From Azorhizobium oxalatiphilum (GTDB lineage: Bacteria; Pseudomonadota; Alphaproteobacteria; Rhizobiales; Xanthobacteraceae): 64,000 bases of DNA. Of the stretch, positions 25,131-34,178 are shown piece by piece. Location of the stretch: NCBI RefSeq assembly GCF_014635325.1, contig NZ_BMCT01000001.1, positions 1,083,743-1,147,742 of the forward strand, written 5' to 3'. A program made the translations under genes and the position numbers. The notes beneath the pieces were generated by a model that was not told where the DNA came from, ran no database searches, and was given only the letters and a program-made list of their open reading frames with translations. The number at the start of each line of letters is the position of its first letter. The stretch's first letter is position 1.

Positions 25131-26346
25131 CCTGTTCGGGGGCGCTCTCCTGCGGCACCGGGCGGAAGGTGAGCGCGACGAGCACGGCCAGCAGGCCGAG
25201 GACCCATGCCCCCACATAGAGCCATGTGTAGGTGGCGAAGCTGTCATAGATCAGCCCGCCGGTGATCGGCCCCGTGGCCATGCCGAGGGCGCCGGCCATG
25301 CTGGTGCCGCCAATCACCGTGCCCATGAGGCGCAGCGGGAAGTTTTCCCGCGCGATGACGGCATAGAGCGGCATGATGCCCGCATAGATGAAGCCGAACA
25401 GGATCGCCGCCGCATAGAAGGAGGCGAGCCCGGAGGCGAATACATAGGCCAGCGCCCCGAAGGCCTGCGCCAGCAGGCCCAGAATGAGGATCTGCCGGGC
25501 GCCGAAGCGATCGCCCAGAAGGCCGAAGGCGACGCGGCCGAACAGACCTGCAAACCCCTCGGCGCTGTAGATGGAGACGGCGGCGATCACCGGAATGCCG
25601 CAGGTGATGGCATAGCTCACCGTGTGGAAGATCGGGCCCGAGTGGGTGGCGCAGCAGAAGAAATTGGTGGCGCACAGCACCATGAATTGCGGCGAGGCCA
25701 GCACCTGCCGGGTGGTCATCTCCCGGGCGGCGGGCGCGGCCGGCTCATCCGCAGATGCGGGGGCGGCCGGATGGGCCAGCGCCGGAGCACGGCGCACAAG
25801 CAGGGCAGCGGGGATCATCACCACCGTCACCAGCAAGGCGATGATCTGCATGGAGGTCCGCCAGTCCTGCCATGTGATCAGCCAGGCGGCGAAGGGCGCC
25901 ATGGTCATGGGCGCGATGCCGATGCCGGCGGAGACGAGGGAGACGGCGAGGCTGCGATGGGTGTCGAACCAGCCGGTCACGCAGGCCATCATGGGCGGGA
26001 GGATGGCGGCGGTGGCGGTGCCGGCCAGCAGGCCGAACAGCAGCTGGAAGGCGAGGAGCGAGGGCGCGAGGCTGGCGAGCGTGAGGCTCGCGGCCAGCAG
26101 CACGGAGCCGGCGAGCACCACGGGCCGCGGCCCCAGGCGATCGGAGAGGCTGCCCCACGCCATGCTGGCAAAGGCCATGGCGAGAAAGCCGATGGTCATG
26201 GCCGTCGAGACGCCGGTGACGGACCATCCGGTATCGTGCGCGATGGGGCGCAGGAAGACGGGCAGCGAGAACATGGCACCGGCGGCCATGCAGCCCATGA
26301 CCCCGCCCGCGCCCACGATAACCCAGCGATAGTGCCTGTGGTGCAT
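25105..26346 (-). CDS. MFS transporter (oxalate/formate antiporter-like clade)
   Basis: Twelve-helix inner-membrane transporter of 413 residues. The loop 2-3 motif is GSLSDRLGPRPVV, and the second half carries GRVAFGLLGDRFGARQIL, the matching motif of the C-terminal bundle. An Ala/Pro linker at about residue 190 separates the halves. The sequence resembles MFS members called for monocarboxylates, but no substrate can be read off. It is divergent from the MarR-efflux operon, with 237 bp between starts, and ends within a tandem repeat that duplicates its own 3' end. Confidence 0.88.
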   Translation of the reverse strand: MHHRHYRWVIVGAGGVMGCMAAGAMFSLPVFLRPIAHDTGWSVTGVSTAMTIGFLAMAFASMAWGSLSDRLGPRPVVLAGSVLLAASLTLASLAPSLLAFQLLFGLLAGTATAAILPPMMACVTGWFDTHRSLAVSLVSAGIGIAPMTMAPFAAWLITWQDWRTSMQIIALLVTVVMIPAALLVRRAPALAHPAAPASADEPAAPAAREMTTRQVLASPQFMVLCATNFFCCATHSGPIFHTVSYAITCGIPVIAAVSIYSAEGFAGLFGRVAFGLLGDRFGARQILILGLLAQAFGALAYVFASGLASFYAAAILFGFIYAGIMPLYAVIARENFPLRLMGTVIGGTSMAGALGMATGPITGGLIYDSFATYTWLYVGAWVLGLLAVLVALTFRPVPQESAPEQAPQPAPAG

Positions 26347-26561
26347 CCATCCCTCCCGCTCGCTGCCGGTACGCTGCCCGCGCCGGCTCTTCTGGAAGAC
26401 GCATCTCCCCGGCGGATGCCGACATCATGCCCCGGAAAAATGCCGGGGCAGTAGGAAACCTGCGCCCCACCTCGTTCTTGCCCCTCCCATCCCCCCGCTA
26501 CCGGCATTGCCCACAAACGAGCCATGCGAAAATGGCGGGGTGCGACCTCTTGTACCAAAAC

Positions 26562-26577
26562 TATTAGGCTCCTAATA
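26562..26577. promoter_or_regulatory. MarR-type operator (palindrome TATTAGG-CT-CCTAATA)
   Basis: A perfect palindrome with 7-bp arms and a 2-bp centre ends 6 bp upstream of the marR-like start codon. Spaced TTAGG/CCTAA half-sites are typical of MarR/EmrR operators. Binding here would block ribosome or polymerase access, so autorepression of the operon is expected. Confidence 0.75.
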
Positions 26578-26583
26578 AATAGC

Positions 26584-27099
26584 ATGCCTTACGAAACTCC
26601 CCATACGTCACCGGCGGCGACCTCGATTTTCGGCCAGCTGGTGATGCAGGTGAACCGCCTGTGGCGGAAGGAGCTGGACCATGCGCTCGCCGCGCACGGC
26701 CTCTCCCAGGCCACCGCTCTGCCGCTTCTCATGCTCTCGCGCCGCGATTGCATGCGGCAGGGCCAGCTGGCGGAGGAACTCGGCATCGAGGGGCCCTCCC
26801 TCGTCCGCCTCATCGACATGCTGGCTGCCGAGCAACTGGTGGAGCGTCGCGAAGACCCCGCCGACCGCCGCGCCAAGACCCTGCACCTCACGCCGGCCGG
26901 CCGCGAGAAGGGCGCCGAGATCGAGACCGTGGTGGCGGGTGTGCGTGCTCGCATCCTCTCCGACGTGGCGCCCGCCGATCTGGAGCTGGCGCTCGACGTG
27001 CTGCGCACCGTGGAAACGCGCCTCCAGCACGAGGCCGAGGCCCGCCGCGCGGGCACGCCTGAGCGGGAAGCCAATGCACGCGGCGGGGAGGCGGCGTGA
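26584..27099 (+). CDS. MarR family transcriptional regulator
   Basis: A 171-residue dimeric repressor. The winged helix-turn-helix runs from LSQATALPLLMLSR through LAEELGIEGPSLVRLIDML to the wing REDPADRRAKTLHLT. ATG 26584 is preferred because the operator palindrome lies just upstream and the homologous region begins here; an upstream in-frame ATG would place the operator inside the coding region. Its stop overlaps the start of the FUSC gene (TGATG). It is the likely local repressor of the efflux genes, released by a phenolic ligand (inference). Confidence 0.92.
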   Translation: MPYETPHTSPAATSIFGQLVMQVNRLWRKELDHALAAHGLSQATALPLLMLSRRDCMRQGQLAEELGIEGPSLVRLIDMLAAEQLVERREDPADRRAKTLHLTPAGREKGAEIETVVAGVRARILSDVAPADLELALDVLRTVETRLQHEAEARRAGTPEREANARGGEAA

Positions 27100-29201
27100 T
27101 GTTTCCGAAGCTCGCCGCAATCCTGCCGCCGCCGCCGCGCGCCACCGACTGGCTCTTCTCCCTGAAGACCTTCGCCGCGGGCATGCTGGCGCTGTTCATC
27201 GGCCTCTATTTCGGGCTCGAAAAACCCTATTGGGCGCTCGCCACCGTCTACATCACCTCCACGCCCATGTCGGGCGCGCTGTCCTCCAAGGCGGTCTACC
27301 GGGTGGCGGGCACCGCCATCGGCGCCACGGCGGCGGTGGTGCTGGTGCCGCTGTTCGTCAATGCGCCGGAATTCCTCAGCCTTGCCCTCGCTCTGTGGGT
27401 GGGCGGATGCCTCGCCATCTCGCTGCTGGACCGCACGCCGCGCTCCTATCTGACCATGCTGTCGGGCTATACGGCGGCCCTCATCGGCTTCTCCTCGGTC
27501 TCCGATCCCGGCGCCATCTTCGACACCGCCGTGGCGCGGGTGGAGGAGATCGTGCTCGGCATCACCTGCGCCGGCCTCATCGGCCATCTGGTGTTCCCGC
27601 GCCATGCCGGCCCCATGGTGGCCCAGCGCATGAATGCGTGGCTGAAGGATGCCGCCGATCTCTCGCTGGATGCGTTCCGGGGCGAGGCCGGGCCGGAGGT
27701 GCGCCGCAAGCGCGCCAAGCTCGCCTTCGATGCCACCGAACTGCATGGCCTTGCCGTGCATCTGGCCTATGACCATTCCCATTTTCGCGGCACCACGCGG
27801 CAGATGCAGGCCCTGCGCGGCCGCATGCTGCTGCTGCTGCCGCTGCTCGGCGGCATCGGCGCCCGCATCTCGGTGCTGAAAGAGGCCGGCGCGCTGCCGC
27901 CGGCTCTGGATGCCGTGCTGTCCGGCCTTGCCGGCTGGACGGCGGCCGGCGAGGCCGCCAATCCGGCCGAGGCGGCGGAGCTGCGCACGCGGCTGGAGGC
28001 CCTGCGCCCGCAGACCGGGCCTGCGAGCGACTGGCACGACCTCCAGCTCGCCTATCTGGTGGACCGGCTGAAGCTGTTCATGGACGTGCGCGAGGAATGC
28101 CGCGACCTGTGGCTGGCGGTCAAGGACGGCAAGGCCAGCCTGCCGCAGCGGCTCGGCACCCATCGCCGCGTGCCTTCGGCCGATACGGTGCATCGCGACC
28201 CCAGCCTGGCCCTGTGGTCGGGTGCTGCGGCGGCGCTCTCCATCCTGCTGTTCTGCGGCTTCTGGATCCTCACCGGCTGGACCGACGGCACGGGCGCGGC
28301 CGAAATGGTGGCGGTGGCCGCCTGCCTGATGGCGAGCCAGGACGACCCGGCCCCCGCCATCGTCTCCTTCACCCGCGCGGCGGCAGTCGCGGTGGCGGCG
28401 GTTGTGGTCTATTCCTTCGCCATCCTGCCGGCCATCGACGGCTTCCCGCTGCTGGCGCTGGCGCTCGGCCTTTATCTCATCCCGGCCGGCGCGCTCATCT
28501 CCATGCCGGGCTGGGGCCTTGCCGGCCTCGGGCTGGCGGTGAATTTCGCCGCTCTCGTGGGCGTGCAGGAGCGCTTCTCGGCGGACTTTGCCTCCATTCT
28601 CAACAGCGACATGTCGGCGCTCATGGGCATGCTGTTCAGCGCGCTGGTGCTGGCGCTGGTGCGCACCCTGTCTGCCGAGCAGGCGCTCAGCCGGTTGCTG
28701 GCGGCCAATGCGGAGGATCTGGCGGGTGTTGCCGCCGGTCCCGCGCAGGCGGCGGCCGAGCCGCTCGCCGTGCGCATGCTGGACCGTCTCGGCCTGATGA
28801 CGCCGCGCCTCGCCCGCGCCAAGGCGGAAGGCCGTGGCCCCGGCACCAGCCACGCGCTGCGCGAGGTGACGGCGGCCATCAATGTGGCCGACCTGAAGCG
28901 CGCCCGCGTGGCACTGCCCATTGCCGCCCGCAGTGCCATTGATACGTTGCTCAGCGACGTGGCGGCGCGGGCGCGGGGCATCGCCGACGATGCGGCCTTC
29001 GATGCCGCCATGGCCGGCGTGCGCGATCAACTCGACGGGGCGCTGCGCGCCGTGCTGGCGGCGCCCGCCGGCGGCCGGCGCGATGACGCGGCCACCGCTC
29101 TCGTGGCGCTGCGCTGTTCGCTGATGCCCGACGCGCCGGCCTTCGCCGCGTCGGCGGCGGCCCTGCCGGCACCCCATGCCCATTGGAAGGAGGCCGTGTG
29201 A
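27099..29201 (+). CDS. FUSC-family aromatic acid efflux membrane protein (AaeB-like)
   Basis: A 700-residue inner-membrane protein with two blocks of helices (about residues 20-160 and 370-520) separated by a cytoplasmic domain, the layout of the fusaric-acid-resistance/AaeB family. YFGLEKPYWALATVYI near residue 40 is the family's usual first signature. ATG 27099 is chosen over the GTG three bases upstream because GGGGAGG is well placed. It overlaps the next gene by 3 bp. It forms an efflux unit for aromatic carboxylic acids with the HlyD-type protein that follows. Confidence 0.92.
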   Translation: MFPKLAAILPPPPRATDWLFSLKTFAAGMLALFIGLYFGLEKPYWALATVYITSTPMSGALSSKAVYRVAGTAIGATAAVVLVPLFVNAPEFLSLALALWVGGCLAISLLDRTPRSYLTMLSGYTAALIGFSSVSDPGAIFDTAVARVEEIVLGITCAGLIGHLVFPRHAGPMVAQRMNAWLKDAADLSLDAFRGEAGPEVRRKRAKLAFDATELHGLAVHLAYDHSHFRGTTRQMQALRGRMLLLLPLLGGIGARISVLKEAGALPPALDAVLSGLAGWTAAGEAANPAEAAELRTRLEALRPQTGPASDWHDLQLAYLVDRLKLFMDVREECRDLWLAVKDGKASLPQRLGTHRRVPSADTVHRDPSLALWSGAAAALSILLFCGFWILTGWTDGTGAAEMVAVAACLMASQDDPAPAIVSFTRAAAVAVAAVVVYSFAILPAIDGFPLLALALGLYLIPAGALISMPGWGLAGLGLAVNFAALVGVQERFSADFASILNSDMSALMGMLFSALVLALVRTLSAEQALSRLLAANAEDLAGVAAGPAQAAAEPLAVRMLDRLGLMTPRLARAKAEGRGPGTSHALREVTAAINVADLKRARVALPIAARSAIDTLLSDVAARARGIADDAAFDAAMAGVRDQLDGALRAVLAAPAGGRRDDAATALVALRCSLMPDAPAFAASAAALPAPHAHWKEAV

Positions 29202-29410
29202 TGGCCGATTTCGATCTCTACGGGGTGTTCCTGCCCCACCTCCTCGTGCTCGCCGTCGTCGCCTACGGGCTGCTGGCGGTGCTGCGCCGGATCATGCAGC
29301 GGGCGGGTGTCTACCGCATCGTCTGGCACCGCGCGCTGTTCGATGTCTGCATCTATGTCCTTGTGCTCGGCGGCATCGTCGAGCTGTCCCTGAAATGGTC
29401 CCCCCTGTGA
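29201..29410 (+). CDS. DUF1656 small membrane protein (AaeX-like)
   Basis: A 69-residue protein with two hydrophobic segments (residues ~10-27 and ~48-62), matching the small AaeX/DUF1656 proteins found between the FUSC and HlyD-type genes of efflux operons. An AAGGAGG ribosome-binding site precedes the ATG, which overlaps the FUSC stop. The exact role in pump assembly is unknown. Confidence 0.9.
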   Translation: MADFDLYGVFLPHLLVLAVVAYGLLAVLRRIMQRAGVYRIVWHRALFDVCIYVLVLGGIVELSLKWSPL

Positions 29411-30330
29411 TGAAACGCTATCTCGCCAGCGCCGGGCGCATCGGCGTCACCCTCGTTGCCCTCGTCCTCGCCGGGCTTATGGGCCACCACCTCTGGTACT
29501 ATTACATGGAGGAGCCCTGGACCCGCGATGCGCGGGTGCGCGCCTCCATCGTGGAAGTGGCGCCCGATGTCTCCGGCCTCGTGTCGCAGGTGCTGGTGGG
29601 CGACAATGCCACCGTGAAGAAGGGCGATCCCATCCTGCGCATCGACCCGAAGCGGTTCGAGATCGCGCTGGCCCAGTCGGAGGCCTCGCTCGCGGCCAAG
29701 AAGGCGGCCATGTTGCAGGCCCAGCGCGACTATGACCGCGCCCAGCAGCTCAACGAAATGGCGGTCTCCCGCCAGGCCCGCGAGCAGGCCGAGACCACGC
29801 TGGCGCAGGACAAGGCGGCGGTGGCGCAGGCGGAAAGCGACCGCGACCTCGCCGCCCTCAATCTGGAGCGCTCCACCCTGCGCGCGCCCGTGGACGGCAT
29901 CATCACCAATTTCGACCTCAAGCCCGGCAAGTATGTGAGCGCGGGCAGCGGCGTCGCCGCGCTGGTGGACAGCTCGTCCTATTACGTGGCCGGCTATTTC
30001 GAGGAAACGAAGCTGCCGCGCATCGAGGCCGGCGACAAGGTGAAGATCCAGCTCATGGGTACTGATCACGTGCTCACTGGACGGGTGGAGAGCATCGCCG
30101 CCGGCATCGAGGACCGCGAGCGTTCGGACGGCACCAGCCTCCTGGCCAATGTGACGCCCACCTTCACCTGGGTGCGGCTCGCCCAGCGCGTGCCGGTGCG
30201 CATCGCGCTCGACCCGCTGCCCGCCGGCACGCGCCTCGTGGCCGGTCGCAGCGCCACGGTGGAGGTGCTGCCCGGCACGGCCCCCGTGACCGCCAGCGCG
30301 GCCGACGCCGCGCAGCCTCAGGTGCGCTGA
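29410..30330 (+). CDS. HlyD-type periplasmic adaptor subunit (AaeA-like)
   Basis: Membrane-fusion protein, 306 residues. One N-terminal transmembrane helix (residues ~10-30) is followed by TRDARVRASIVEVAPDVSG, the usual lipoyl start, a coiled-coil hairpin around residues 85-150 and the second half RAPVDGIITNFDLKPGKYVS. It bridges the FUSC permease to an outer-membrane channel that is not encoded here. The start overlaps the DUF1656 stop (TGATG). Together marR, FUSC, DUF1656 and this gene are one translationally coupled operon. Confidence 0.93.
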   Translation: MKRYLASAGRIGVTLVALVLAGLMGHHLWYYYMEEPWTRDARVRASIVEVAPDVSGLVSQVLVGDNATVKKGDPILRIDPKRFEIALAQSEASLAAKKAAMLQAQRDYDRAQQLNEMAVSRQAREQAETTLAQDKAAVAQAESDRDLAALNLERSTLRAPVDGIITNFDLKPGKYVSAGSGVAALVDSSSYYVAGYFEETKLPRIEAGDKVKIQLMGTDHVLTGRVESIAAGIEDRERSDGTSLLANVTPTFTWVRLAQRVPVRIALDPLPAGTRLVAGRSATVEVLPGTAPVTASAADAAQPQVR

Positions 30331-30570
30331 ACCGCGTCCGAGAGGCCCGAACCGGTATGGATTGCGCGCATTTGATGTGCGCAGCCCCCCTCCGGGCGTG
30401 ACAGGATGCCGGCCCGGCTTTAGAACGGACCTTGGATCTCGCTGGGGCAGGGCGACATCAAAATGCCTCCACGGCCGCCCATGAGGGTGGCTGAAAGAAG
30501 GGGCGTCGAGAGGGGACACGTCGCGGCATGCCGCGATGGTGATCCGCAACGACCAGGACTGACCGGGTGC

Positions 30571-31560
30571 ATGCACATTGTGACCGATAGCCCGGGTGCG
30601 CCGCAGGGCGCGCCCACCGATGCCCGCCCGCGTGCCGATGCCGCCCCCGCCGCCGACACCGCGTCTCATCCCGCCTGGCACGCCTGGACCCGCTGGCCGC
30701 CCGAGCCCGCCGCAGGCATTCCCGAGCTGGTGGAAGAGGACTTCGTGCTGCGCGTGCTCGATCGCATCGAGGCGGATTTCTCCCGCGTGGACGATCTGGA
30801 GGCACTGGCGGATCTGGCCGGGCTGAGCCCGTTCCATTTCCACCGCCGCTTCGCCGAGGTGATGGGCGAGACCGTGGTGTCCTACGGGCGCCGCATCCGG
30901 CTGGAAGCGGCGGCGAGCCGCATCTGCCGCACGCCCGCTTCCATCCTGCACACTGCCCATGCGGTGGGCTATGGCAGCCAGGCGGCCTTCACCCGCGCCT
31001 TCTCGCGCCGCTTCGGCCTGACCCCCAACCGCCTGCGCGCGCTGGCCGCCCGCGCCGCACCCGCGCCGCGCCTGCTGCATCACGATTTCGTGGCCGGGGC
31101 GCAGGTGACGCGGCAGGAGGACGTGACGCTGCTCGCCATGCGCTTCCATGGCGGCTTCGATCGCATCTCCAGCCACTGGGCGCGCTTCGGCGCGGCGCTG
31201 GAGGCCGCCGGCATCGGCGATGGAAACCTCAACGCCATCGGCCTGATGCATGATGATCCGGCGCTCACCGCGCCGTCCTTCATGCGCTTCGACTGCGCGG
31301 TGGTGGATCCCGACCCATTGGCGCCGCCTCCGGCCGCGCCCTTCCGGCGGCTGGTGCTGCGGGCGGGCACGTTTGCCGGCGTCGCGGTGTCGGGCACGCC
31401 GGACCTGATCGCGGAAGCGGCCTTCGCCCTGTGCGCGGTGTATCTGCCGCGCAGCGGCCGGATGATCGGCCGCGCACCGGGCAGCATCCACTATCAGGCC
31501 CCGCCGTGGCAGGCGGGCGAGGCCGTGGAGGCCATGGTGCGGGTGCCGGCGGACACATAG
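30571..31560 (+). CDS. AraC family regulator with GyrI-like effector domain
   Basis: A 329-residue regulator. After an Ala/Pro-rich tail, the AraC-type double helix-turn-helix spans residues ~50-150 (DLEALADLAGLSPFHFHRRF and AVGYGSQAAFTRAFSRRFG). The remainder, from LLHHDFVAGAQVTRQEDV on, resembles the GyrI/SOUL-type ligand domain. This domain order, DNA-binding first, is typical of Rob-like regulators. ATG 30571 is chosen. The TAG stop is the first triplet of a dispersed repeat, so the C-terminus may have been set by the insertion. Targets unknown. Confidence 0.88.
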   Translation: MHIVTDSPGAPQGAPTDARPRADAAPAADTASHPAWHAWTRWPPEPAAGIPELVEEDFVLRVLDRIEADFSRVDDLEALADLAGLSPFHFHRRFAEVMGETVVSYGRRIRLEAAASRICRTPASILHTAHAVGYGSQAAFTRAFSRRFGLTPNRLRALAARAAPAPRLLHHDFVAGAQVTRQEDVTLLAMRFHGGFDRISSHWARFGAALEAAGIGDGNLNAIGLMHDDPALTAPSFMRFDCAVVDPDPLAPPPAAPFRRLVLRAGTFAGVAVSGTPDLIAEAAFALCAVYLPRSGRMIGRAPGSIHYQAPPWQAGEAVEAMVRVPADT

Positions 31561-31628
31561 AGCATGTCCGGCTTTGATTGCTCCGCAATCCAGGCCGCAA
31601 GACATTCTCTATCAGAGACTTGGCGCGT
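31558..31628. repeat. Dispersed ~70-bp intergenic repeat, copy B
   Basis: Shares TAGAGCATGTCCGGCTTTGA, the CGCAATCCA block and AAGACATTCTC with copy A at 23032. It supplies the stop codon of the AraC-type gene and ends at the stop of the parE gene. Confidence 0.85.
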
Positions 31629-31924
31629 CAGCGCGGGAAGAACAGGGGCTCGTAATCCATGGCGCCGTGGAAGACGTGGAGCACGAGCAGCCTGTCACCG
31701 TCGATCCGATAGAAGATCAGATACTGGCCCTGCACGCACCGGCGGATGCCTTCCGCTTCATGAGGCGGGGCCAGTGGATAGGCTTTCGGTGTGGCGCGGA
31801 TCTGGCTGATCCGCTGCCGGATTTCGCGCGCGAACCACGCGGCACGTCTGGGATTGTCACGTGCGATATATGCGGTGATGGCCGCAAGGTCCGCTTTGGC
31901 TTCATGGGTAAAGCCGAGCTTCAC
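31628..31924 (-). CDS. parE: ParE/RelE-superfamily toxin
   Basis: A 98-residue protein of type II toxin-antitoxin systems. The beginning FTHEAKADLAAITAYI, the central FAREIRQRISQI and the end YRIDGDRLLVLHVFHGAMDY follow the ParE fold. ParE toxins poison DNA gyrase; RelE relatives cut mRNA, and the assignment to ParE rests on the partner. It follows the antitoxin gene with a 4-bp overlap. Confidence 0.87.
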   Translation of the reverse strand: MKLGFTHEAKADLAAITAYIARDNPRRAAWFAREIRQRISQIRATPKAYPLAPPHEAEGIRRCVQGQYLIFYRIDGDRLLVLHVFHGAMDYEPLFFPR

Positions 31925-32256
31925 CGCCTTCCGGCCTTCGATTTTTGCCGGCCGGACGTTTTTTGAAGCCCGGCAGCGGATGCCTCCCGCTCTGCCTGCT
32001 CCTGCTCAGCCGCCATAGCCTCATATTTGGCTTCCAACTGGTCCAGGAATTCATCGCCATCAACGACGCGCCCTGCCTCTGCATCGGCCAAGCCGCGCGC
32101 GAGCGCGGCGTTCAACGCGGCAAGGCGGGTCTCGCGCTCCTGAAGCAGCCGCACGCCCTCGCGCAGCACCTCGCTCTTGGAGCCGTAGCGGCCGGTGGAC
32201 ACAAGCTGCGTCACATAGGCTTCGAGCGTCTGCCCGAGATCGGCGCTGATGGGCAT
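31921..32256 (-). CDS. parD: ParD-type antitoxin
   Basis: A 111-residue protein beginning like ParD/CopG-type ribbon-helix-helix antitoxins (ISADLGQTLEAYVTQLVSTG, then YGSKSEVLREGVRLLQ). Typical ParD proteins are about 80 residues. This one has a long charged helical tail (EAKYEAMAAEQEQAEREAS) and a basic end, with KSKAGRR overlapping the toxin start. Both genes form an isolated two-gene operon, presumably autoregulated by the RHH domain. Confidence 0.87.
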   Translation of the reverse strand: MPISADLGQTLEAYVTQLVSTGRYGSKSEVLREGVRLLQERETRLAALNAALARGLADAEAGRVVDGDEFLDQLEAKYEAMAAEQEQAEREASAAGLQKTSGRQKSKAGRR

Positions 32257-32324
32257 GACAGGATCCTCCGTTCAGAGGATCATGTCATGCGCCAATAACT
32301 ATTATCAAGGCCGGGCCAAAAGCC

Positions 32325-33263
32325 TCACGGCTGCAGGGTCGCCAGCGCCGGGTCGCGGCCGGCGCCCAGATCCTGGTCGAGGCGCGGGGCGATGCGGCGG
32401 GCTTCGGCCACCAGCGCCGCCGTGAGCGGGGTGGTGGGCTCGCGGTGCGGCACCACGAGGCCGATGGAGTGGGTGATCTCCGGCTCCACGATGGGGATGG
32501 AGCGCAACTGCGAGGTCAGCCCCAGACTGTCCGCCAGCATGGCCGGCATGACGGAGGACCACTGGCCCGTGCGCACATGGGTGAACAGCACGATCATGGA
32601 GTTGGACTCCAGCGTCGGCTTCTGCGCCGCGCCGGAGCGGGCCAGCAGCCCGTCCACGATGCGGCGGTTCTGCATGTCGGGGGTGAGCAGGCAGAGCGGC
32701 AGCTCGGCGATCTCGGCCCACGTTACCTTGTCGCGGTCGCCATATTTGGCGCTGGGGGCGGTGACGAGGCGATAGCGCTCCCGATAGAGCGGCACCGTGT
32801 TCACCCGGCCCAGCGGCTCGTTGTCGAGATAGGTGAGGCCGGCGTCGATCTCCAGATTTTCGAGATGGTTCAGGATCTCGATGGAGGTGGAGGAGATGAC
32901 GGTGAAGCGCACGTCCGGGTGGCGGGCGCGGAACGGCGTGGTGAGCGCCGCCACCATGGGCAGAGCGGTGGGGATGGCGGCGATGCGCAGCGGGCCGGAG
33001 AGGCCGCGCTTCAAGGCGTCGATGTCCTGCCGCATGGCGCGGCTGTCGGCCACGATGCGGCGCGCCCATTCCAGCGTGCGCTCGCCCTCGGGGGTGAAGC
33101 CCATGAAGCGCGAGCCGCGCTGCACCAGCAGCACGCCCAGCGTGTCCTCGAGCTGCTTGATGCCGGCGGAGAGCGTCGGCTGGGTGACGCCGCAGGCTTC
33201 CCCGGCGCGGCCGAAATGGCGCTCGCGTGCGAGGGCGATGAGATATTCCAGCTTGTCGATCAT
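32325..33263 (-). CDS. LysR family transcriptional regulator
   Basis: A 312-residue regulator. The N-terminal helix-turn-helix is IDKLEYLIALARERHFGRA with VTQPTLSAGIKQLE, and GFTPEGERTLEWARRI marks the linker helix; a periplasmic-binding-like effector domain follows. ATG 33263 is chosen because the LysR domain normally begins at this Met; a longer frame adds 15 residues. The sequence is close to the LysR proteins found beside NAD-dependent formate dehydrogenase genes, but none lie here. It is divergent from the PPC-domain gene, 187 bp away. Confidence 0.9.
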   Translation of the reverse strand: MIDKLEYLIALARERHFGRAGEACGVTQPTLSAGIKQLEDTLGVLLVQRGSRFMGFTPEGERTLEWARRIVADSRAMRQDIDALKRGLSGPLRIAAIPTALPMVAALTTPFRARHPDVRFTVISSTSIEILNHLENLEIDAGLTYLDNEPLGRVNTVPLYRERYRLVTAPSAKYGDRDKVTWAEIAELPLCLLTPDMQNRRIVDGLLARSGAAQKPTLESNSMIVLFTHVRTGQWSSVMPAMLADSLGLTSQLRSIPIVEPEITHSIGLVVPHREPTTPLTAALVAEARRIAPRLDQDLGAGRDPALATLQP

Positions 33264-33450
33264 CGCCCGTCCGCCTGCTTCCGCCCCAAGGTCCGCCCAT
33301 CCCGTCATGACGCGGGGGCGCGGCTCTTCTATGGCCTTGAGCTAAAACGATTCAAGGCTGAACGTCCATTCCTCCTCCGCAGGGGGCCTGTGGGGGAACA
33401 GAAGGCGGCGCCGGAAGGTTGGCCGGACAATCTCCCCGCGCAGAGAGGAC

Positions 33451-33897
33451 ATGTCCGTGCAGAGCAAGCTCCTGGCGGAGGCCGACGGCCTCCGCACCTT
33501 CGCCATCATCCTGGAGACCGGCGACGAGGTGATGGCCTCGCTGAAGGCCTTCGCACAGGCGGAAGAGCTGGCGGCGGCCCAGTTCTCGGCCATCGGTGCC
33601 TTCCGCGATGCGGTGATCAGCTATTTCGACTGGGATACGAAGAGCTATATCGACATCCCCGTGGACGAGCAGGTGGAGGTGGCCTCGCTGACCGGCGATG
33701 TGACGCTCGATCCCGAGGGCAAGCGGGCGCTGCATGTGCACACCGTGCTCGGCCGCCGCGACGGCAGCGCGCGTGCCGGCCATCTCACCAAGGGCCACGT
33801 GCGCCCGACGCTGGAAGTGGTACTCACGGAAACGCCCGCGCATCTGCACAAGCGGCATGATCCGGAAAGCGGGCTGGCGCTGATCCGCATTCCCTGA
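33451..33897 (+). CDS. PPC-domain (DUF296) protein
   Basis: A 148-residue protein of the PPC/DUF296 family, found alone in bacteria and fused to AT-hooks in plants. The conserved core is FSAIGAFRDAVISYF near residue 45 and LHVHTVLGRRDGSARAGHL near residue 95, including the His residues of the putative metal site. A GAGAGGAC ribosome-binding site precedes the start. No bacterial function is established. The divergent LysR gene may control it. Confidence 0.88.
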   Translation: MSVQSKLLAEADGLRTFAIILETGDEVMASLKAFAQAEELAAAQFSAIGAFRDAVISYFDWDTKSYIDIPVDEQVEVASLTGDVTLDPEGKRALHVHTVLGRRDGSARAGHLTKGHVRPTLEVVLTETPAHLHKRHDPESGLALIRIP

Positions 33898-34178
33898 TGC
33901 GGTGGGCAAGTGGAATGCGGTGGACACATGGAATGCGCCGGCAAATGGAAACTGTGCAATTGCCCCTGCGTCATCTTCTATTTCGCCGGTAATGGCCCAG
34001 TTCTGCCCAAATGCCAAGTATCCCTGTTGCGGTGCGTCGGCTCCTCAACCGGCAGATTCAAAAATTCTTAAGCATTGAGGCAGGATTTGTCGCAGGTTTT
34101 GCCGGGAACCAAAGCGCTGCTTCAGCACTTTCTCCCGCGCACCCCTGCGTGCCTGTATATCAGGTGGGAGAATTCAAG

